Shown here: piece after piece, positions 59,864-64,000 of the stretch | Position numbering within the stretch: position 1 is the first letter of the stretch | Layout: every line of letters begins with the position of its first letter | Source: Polyangia bacterium | GTDB lineage: Bacteria; Myxococcota_A; Polyangia; Nannocystales; Nannocystaceae | Direction of reading: 5' to 3' | DNA length: 64,000 nt | NCBI GenBank assembly: GCA_030430565.1 | Contig: JAUIKS010000002.1 | Span: 1-64,000, forward strand | Position numbers and translations under genes: made by a program | Notes under the pieces: generated by a model | Told to the model about the DNA's origin: nothing | Seen by the model: only the letters and a program-made list of their open reading frames with translations | The model's database searches: none

Positions 59864-61714
59864 ATGTCTACGCTCGTCGGAAGCAAGCTCGACAAGTACG
59901 AGGTCCTGAGCGAGGTCGGGCACGGTGGGATGGCGGTGGTTTACCGCGGTCGAGACACGGTGCTCGATCGCGAAGTCGCTATCAAGGTGCTGCACCCGCA
60001 CCTCGCCGACCGCGAGGAGTCGCGGCGACGGCTGCGGCGTGAGGCCCTGACCGTCGCCAAGCTGCGTCACGAGAACATCCTCGAGATCTTCGACTACTCG
60101 GGAGAAGAGGCCAGCGAGAGCTACATCGTCACCGAGTTCATCCACGGCGTGACGCTGCGCGAGTGGCTCGACACGCGCTGGCGACCGCGCCCCGCCCTGG
60201 CCGCGCTCGTCACCCATCGGCTCTGCGTCGCGCTGGCCGAGGCCCATGACGGCGGCGTGATTCACCGCGACCTCAAGCCTGAGAACGTCATGATCCGCAG
60301 CGACGGCGTGCTCAAGCTGATGGACTTCGGCATCGCCCAGATCATCGATCACGAGAAGCTGACGATGACCGGCCAGCTGCTCGGCAGCCCGGCCTACATG
60401 GCGCCGGAGCTGATCGGCGGCAAACCGCTCGACAACCGCACCGACCTGTTCGCGCTCGGCATCATCCTGTACCAGCTCGCGACCGGATCGCTGCCGTTCT
60501 CGGGTCGCAACCCGCACGAGGTGCTGACGCGCATCGCCGACGCGGACTACCCGGAGCCGGCGACCGTGTGCCCGCTCGTCGATGATGACCTCACGGCCAT
60601 CATTCACCGCGCGCTCGCGCGAGAGCCGGACGATCGCTTCCAGACCGCGCAGGCCTTCGCCGTCGAGCTCGCGCAGTACCTGGAAGACGTCGGGGTCGCG
60701 GCCGAGCCAACAGAGGTCCGCGCCTACTTCAAAGACTCGGAGAGCTACGTTCACGAGCTCGACAGTCGAGTCTGCGCCGCGCTCATGAAGCGGGCCGAGG
60801 CCGCGTCCGCGGCGGGCCACAGCGCGCGCGCGATCCGGCTGCTCGGGCGCGTGCTCGAGCTCGAGGATGACCAGAAGCAGGCCGTACAGATGCTCTCGCG
60901 GCTGCGCACCCGCGAGCGGCGTCTCCGCAAGCTCGGGATGGCGGCCGCCGCCTTCGCCGGCTTCGCGCTCGTCGGGGCCGGCACCGCCTATCTGCTGCTC
61001 GCGCCGCCGACCGCCTCGCGCCTCCCCTCCGACGACGTGGTGCAGGCCGACGATCACGGGCTCGTCGACTACCACCTCGAGGGTCACACCCCGCGCCGGC
61101 CGAAGAAGCAGGGCCGCCCGATCCCGGGCTCACGAGCGGACGCCGAGACCGACACGGGAGCCAACGGATCGAGCGGGAGCCGCGAGCGCAACGGCAGCCG
61201 CACGAAGCCGCCGAGCCCGCGCACGCCCGCGGTGAAGGCCGCCAAGTGCACGCTGAAGATCGACGGGATCCCGCTGCAGACCGCGAAGCATCACACGATC
61301 CGTATCGGCACCCAGCGGCCGTTTAAACCCAACGCGCTCGAGATCCCGATCACGCTCAAGTCGGAGCGAACGAACATCCGCTTGACCGGGCAGCAGTACC
61401 ATGGGTCAGGCTGGCCGACGCGCGACCAGTGCAAGCCGGACTCGACGATCACGCTTAAAGTAAGGCCGCAGCCGACCCGCCTCACCTTCCCCAACCTGCC
61501 GCCGAACACGGTCGTCGAGTGCCTGACGCCCGCGCTGTGCAAGGGGATCACCAACAAGCAGTGGCCCGCCAGCAATTTTCCGCGCCTGCAGCTCAACACG
61601 TTTGAAGAGACCATCAAGCTGCGGTGCAAGGTCACGGGCTACGAGCCCAAGACGATCACCGAGACGGTCCGGCCAGGGACCAACAAGATCGACGTCGAGC
61701 TGAAGCGGCGATAG
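59864..61714 (+). CDS. Membrane-anchored Hanks-type Ser/Thr protein kinase
   Basis: The 616-residue protein starts at ATG 59864. The kinase domain (about 10-280) has VGHGGMAVVYRG, AIKVL, HRDLKPENVM, MDFGIA and GSPAYMAPE, so all catalytic residues are present. A membrane segment is at about 358-380. The outer part has a Ser/Arg/Lys/Pro-rich linker and a beta-rich domain with cysteines (KCTLKIDGIPL, VECLTPALCKG), typical of myxobacterial sensor kinases. It heads a likely unit with the next two genes on the same strand. Confidence 0.9.
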   Translation: MSTLVGSKLDKYEVLSEVGHGGMAVVYRGRDTVLDREVAIKVLHPHLADREESRRRLRREALTVAKLRHENILEIFDYSGEEASESYIVTEFIHGVTLREWLDTRWRPRPALAALVTHRLCVALAEAHDGGVIHRDLKPENVMIRSDGVLKLMDFGIAQIIDHEKLTMTGQLLGSPAYMAPELIGGKPLDNRTDLFALGIILYQLATGSLPFSGRNPHEVLTRIADADYPEPATVCPLVDDDLTAIIHRALAREPDDRFQTAQAFAVELAQYLEDVGVAAEPTEVRAYFKDSESYVHELDSRVCAALMKRAEAASAAGHSARAIRLLGRVLELEDDQKQAVQMLSRLRTRERRLRKLGMAAAAFAGFALVGAGTAYLLLAPPTASRLPSDDVVQADDHGLVDYHLEGHTPRRPKKQGRPIPGSRADAETDTGANGSSGSRERNGSRTKPPSPRTPAVKAAKCTLKIDGIPLQTAKHHTIRIGTQRPFKPNALEIPITLKSERTNIRLTGQQYHGSGWPTRDQCKPDSTITLKVRPQPTRLTFPNLPPNTVVECLTPALCKGITNKQWPASNFPRLQLNTFEETIKLRCKVTGYEPKTITETVRPGTNKIDVELKRR

Positions 61715-61882
61715 CCGTCGAGCGACCCACGCGGCCCCTGGGCGCCCGAAGCCGAAGGATTTGCGGAGCACCGCGCGGCGCGGGCGAGCGCGCGACTCCG
61801 CCCAGCCTGGCTCCCCTCCCCCCGTAATTTGGGCTAGTCTCCGGGTCTCCGAAGCCCCGCGCTTCGAGCCGACACCGCGTTC

Positions 61883-62953
61883 ATGAGATCGGTCCTCGTC
61901 AGCCTGCTCGCAGCTTCCGTCGCCCTCGGGGCGCCGCGAGTCGCGTCCGCGGCGCCTGCGAAAACGGAGAGCGCCGAGGACCAGCTGCAGTACGAGCAGC
62001 AGGCCGAGGTCGACGCCGCGATCGAGGCGTGGGCGCGCGGTGACTGGTCGCAAGTTCGCGCGCGCCTCGAGCCCATGCTCCAGGGCGGACGCTCCCTCGA
62101 GGATCCGCTCCTCACCGAGACCGCGCTGCGCTACCTGGCCGACGCGACGCTGCAGGATCCAAACATCGGCCTCGATCTGCGCAAGCAGCTCGCCGGGGGC
62201 TACGTCGACCGACTGCTCGACGCCGACCCCGACTGGCGCCCGCCCGAGGCGACCCACGGGACGGAGTTCGAGAACCTGGTGGCCGACAAGCGCGAGAAGC
62301 GTGACCGCGACCGCCTCGACGTCTGTGAGGCCCAAGCCGTCGGTTGCCAGGCCGATCTCGAAGATCTTCAGGTCCGGCACAAACAGCTCAAGAAGAACTA
62401 CGTCGACCTCGAGGAGAACTTCGGAAAGCAGGAGGTCGAGATCCGCGAGATCGTCGCGCGCAACCGCGCGATCGCGCTCGTCCCGTTCGGCGTCGGGCAC
62501 TTCTACAACGGCAACACCGCGCTCGGGGCGACGTTCTTGGCCGCAGAGGCGGCGGTCGGCGCCACCGGCCTCGCGCTGCTGATCACGCGGATCCAGGGCT
62601 GCGAGCGCGTCGACAACCCGGACGCCCAGGAGACGATCCGCTGCGACACCAGCAGCGCGGGCAAGTCCCAGGATCAGTGGGTCTTGCACCGCAACGCCGA
62701 GACCTTCTTCGGCTACGCGTTCATCACCCTGCTCGTGGTCGATATCGTGATCGCGCAGATCTTGTTCGATCCCTATCGAGTCGAGACCACGCGCCGGGTC
62801 ACGCGCGACGAGCTCGAGCGCGAGTCCGCCGCCGGCGAGGAGCCCAAGCGCCCGCGGCGAAATCGCAAACAGGCACATGGTACCCTCAGACCCCGACCGA
62901 TACCCACGCTGCTGCGCGGCGGCGCGGGCTTCGGCGTCTCGCTCCGTTTTTGA
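61883..62953 (+). CDS. Exported membrane protein with coiled coil
   Basis: The 356-residue protein has a signal peptide (residues 1-23, cleavage after VASA). A helical region (about 25-140) contains a repeat-like unit, a charged coiled coil lies at about 150-195, and two hydrophobic segments (about 205-240 and 272-295) flank a Cys-containing loop. Its C-terminus is basic and Arg/Pro-rich. The small gap of two bases to the sigma-54 activator gene implies cotranscription. No domain is recognised. Confidence 0.7.
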   Translation: MRSVLVSLLAASVALGAPRVASAAPAKTESAEDQLQYEQQAEVDAAIEAWARGDWSQVRARLEPMLQGGRSLEDPLLTETALRYLADATLQDPNIGLDLRKQLAGGYVDRLLDADPDWRPPEATHGTEFENLVADKREKRDRDRLDVCEAQAVGCQADLEDLQVRHKQLKKNYVDLEENFGKQEVEIREIVARNRAIALVPFGVGHFYNGNTALGATFLAAEAAVGATGLALLITRIQGCERVDNPDAQETIRCDTSSAGKSQDQWVLHRNAETFFGYAFITLLVVDIVIAQILFDPYRVETTRRVTRDELERESAAGEEPKRPRRNRKQAHGTLRPRPIPTLLRGGAGFGVSLRF

Positions 62954-62955
62954 TC

Positions 62956-64000
62956 ATGCCGCATCTCAAGTACCGCGGCCCGGACGGGTCCATCAAACGC
63001 TACTCCATCCTTCGCCGGCTGACCGCGATCGGCGCCTCGCCCGAGTGTCACATCACGCTCCGGGGCGGCAGCGCGGCCCAGACCCACTGCACGCTCGAGC
63101 ACGAGCCCGGGCGCTTTCGCCTCGAGTCGACCAGCCGCTCGAACGCCTTCTACGTGCGCGGCAAGAAGTACCGCAGCTACGAGCTGAAGCACGGCGACAT
63201 CATCGTCGTCGGCGGCCACGAGCTGACCTTCTCGACCATCGACGAGCTGCCCGCCACCAAGTCGACGCCCGAGGACGTCGCGCGCCAGAAGATCGGCGCG
63301 ATGCAGGAGCTGCGGAAGTTCTCCGAGCTGCTGCTGCAGCCGGCCGGCAACCTCAACGACCTGCTCAACGAGCTGATCGACCAGGTCGTCGGGCTGACCC
63401 GCGCCAACAAGGGTTTTTTGGTGCTCGCCGACGACGACGGGCAGTACAGCGTCCGGGTCGCGCGCAACCTCGAGCGCCAGCCGGTCGACGACCCCGAGCA
63501 GCTGCTCTCGGACAAGATCATCAAGCAGGTGATCGAGTCGCGCGCGCCGCAGATCATCAGCGACGCCTTCAACGACACGCGCTTCCAGACGAGCATGTCG
63601 GTGCTCAACCTCAAGCTCTCGAGCGTGATGTGCGTGCCGCTGATCGTCCGCGGGGAGCTGCTGGGGCTGATCTACGTCGGCAACAACAGCATCGTCGACC
63701 TGTTCAAAGAGTCCGATCTCGAGCTGCTCACGGTGTTCGCCGGCCAGGCCGCGCTGTTCATCAAGAACGCGAAGCTGCTCAACGAGCTCAAGAGCGAGGC
63801 CTCGGACCTGCAAGACCGCCTCGAGCGCAACCGCTTCGGGCAGATCATCGGCGCCTGCCCGCAGATGCTCGGGGTCTACAAGCGCGTGCGCAAGGTCGCC
63901 GCGACCGACATCGGCGTGCTGATCACCGGCGAGACCGGGACCGGCAAGGAGCTGATCGCCCACGAGATCCACGACCGCTCGCCGCGGGTGAAGGGCCCCT
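62956..64000 (+). CDS. FHA-GAF-sigma54 activator, partial at its 3' end
   Basis: The 348 residues in the window begin with an FHA domain (about 1-95; LRRLTAIGASPECHI), which binds phosphothreonine. A GAF-like sensor domain follows (about 120-285; FLVLADDDGQYSV, SVMCVPLIVRG). An AAA+ domain begins at about 298 with Walker A GETGTGKELIA (about 323). It activates sigma-54 promoters; the FHA domain suggests that a Ser/Thr kinase controls it, and the kinase two genes upstream is the natural candidate. The window ends before the GAFTGA loop and the DNA-binding domain. Confidence 0.95.
   Translation, partial: MPHLKYRGPDGSIKRYSILRRLTAIGASPECHITLRGGSAAQTHCTLEHEPGRFRLESTSRSNAFYVRGKKYRSYELKHGDIIVVGGHELTFSTIDELPATKSTPEDVARQKIGAMQELRKFSELLLQPAGNLNDLLNELIDQVVGLTRANKGFLVLADDDGQYSVRVARNLERQPVDDPEQLLSDKIIKQVIESRAPQIISDAFNDTRFQTSMSVLNLKLSSVMCVPLIVRGELLGLIYVGNNSIVDLFKESDLELLTVFAGQAALFIKNAKLLNELKSEASDLQDRLERNRFGQIIGACPQMLGVYKRVRKVAATDIGVLITGETGTGKELIAHEIHDRSPRVKGP

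Overview
The window is a high-GC, gene-dense chromosomal segment that looks like a myxobacterium (Myxococcota). The closest feel is Nannocystis or a relative, but this is judged from style, not from a search. The pointers are: several lipoproteins whose signal peptide is followed by a Ser/Thr/Gly/Asp-rich linker and Cys-rich modules; two Hanks-type kinases with a membrane anchor and an extracytoplasmic C-terminus; a Cys-rich repeat of the CGDG..ACDDGN type; an FHA-GAF-sigma54 activator; and a translation operon whose initiation factor 3 has a long C-terminal tail and a non-ATG start.

Layout. 1-5.1 kb is an accessory region. It holds the end of an IS3-type element beside a gene that stops at its border, a SEC-C protein, a tRNA-like fold, a three-gene lipoprotein operon ending in a predicted HNH nuclease, and a pseudogene with an in-frame TAG. 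5.1-15.2 kb is one continuous operon of eight genes in which every junction overlaps: a sugar-nucleotide epimerase-like SDR, a glycosyltransferase-radical SAM fusion, a WG-repeat/kinase fusion, a WG-repeat/class II aldolase fusion, a histidine phosphatase, a carbamoyltransferase and two radical SAM/SPASM proteins. It is followed by a membrane Ser/Thr kinase, an ECF sigma factor, a B12-radical SAM protein, a dTMP-kinase-like protein and a ParE-like protein (15.3-20.7 kb). This block is the best candidate for an undescribed system, probably one that builds and decorates a glycan or sugar-containing metabolite.

21-28 kb carries a heavy-metal RND efflux pair and a Kef-type antiporter. 28.4-31.3 kb carries a porin-like barrel gene coupled to a 13-heme cytochrome c, which suggests an outer-membrane electron conduit. 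31-35 kb holds a lipoprotein, an SDR and a possible membrane terpene cyclase. 35.6-43.6 kb is filled by two giant DUF3857/transglutaminase-like paralogues, only one of which keeps the catalytic triad; a divergent LysR regulator lies beside them. 45-50.8 kb holds a propeller lipoprotein, a HAD phosphatase, an ABC pair, apt and surE.

50.9-57.7 kb is the conserved translation block on the minus strand (tRNA-Val, infC, rpmI, rplT, pheS, pheT, ihfA, merR-like gene, tRNA-Pro). 57.8-64 kb holds an acyl-CoA synthetase, a second Hanks kinase, an envelope protein and the 5' part of an FHA-GAF-sigma54 activator that runs off the window.
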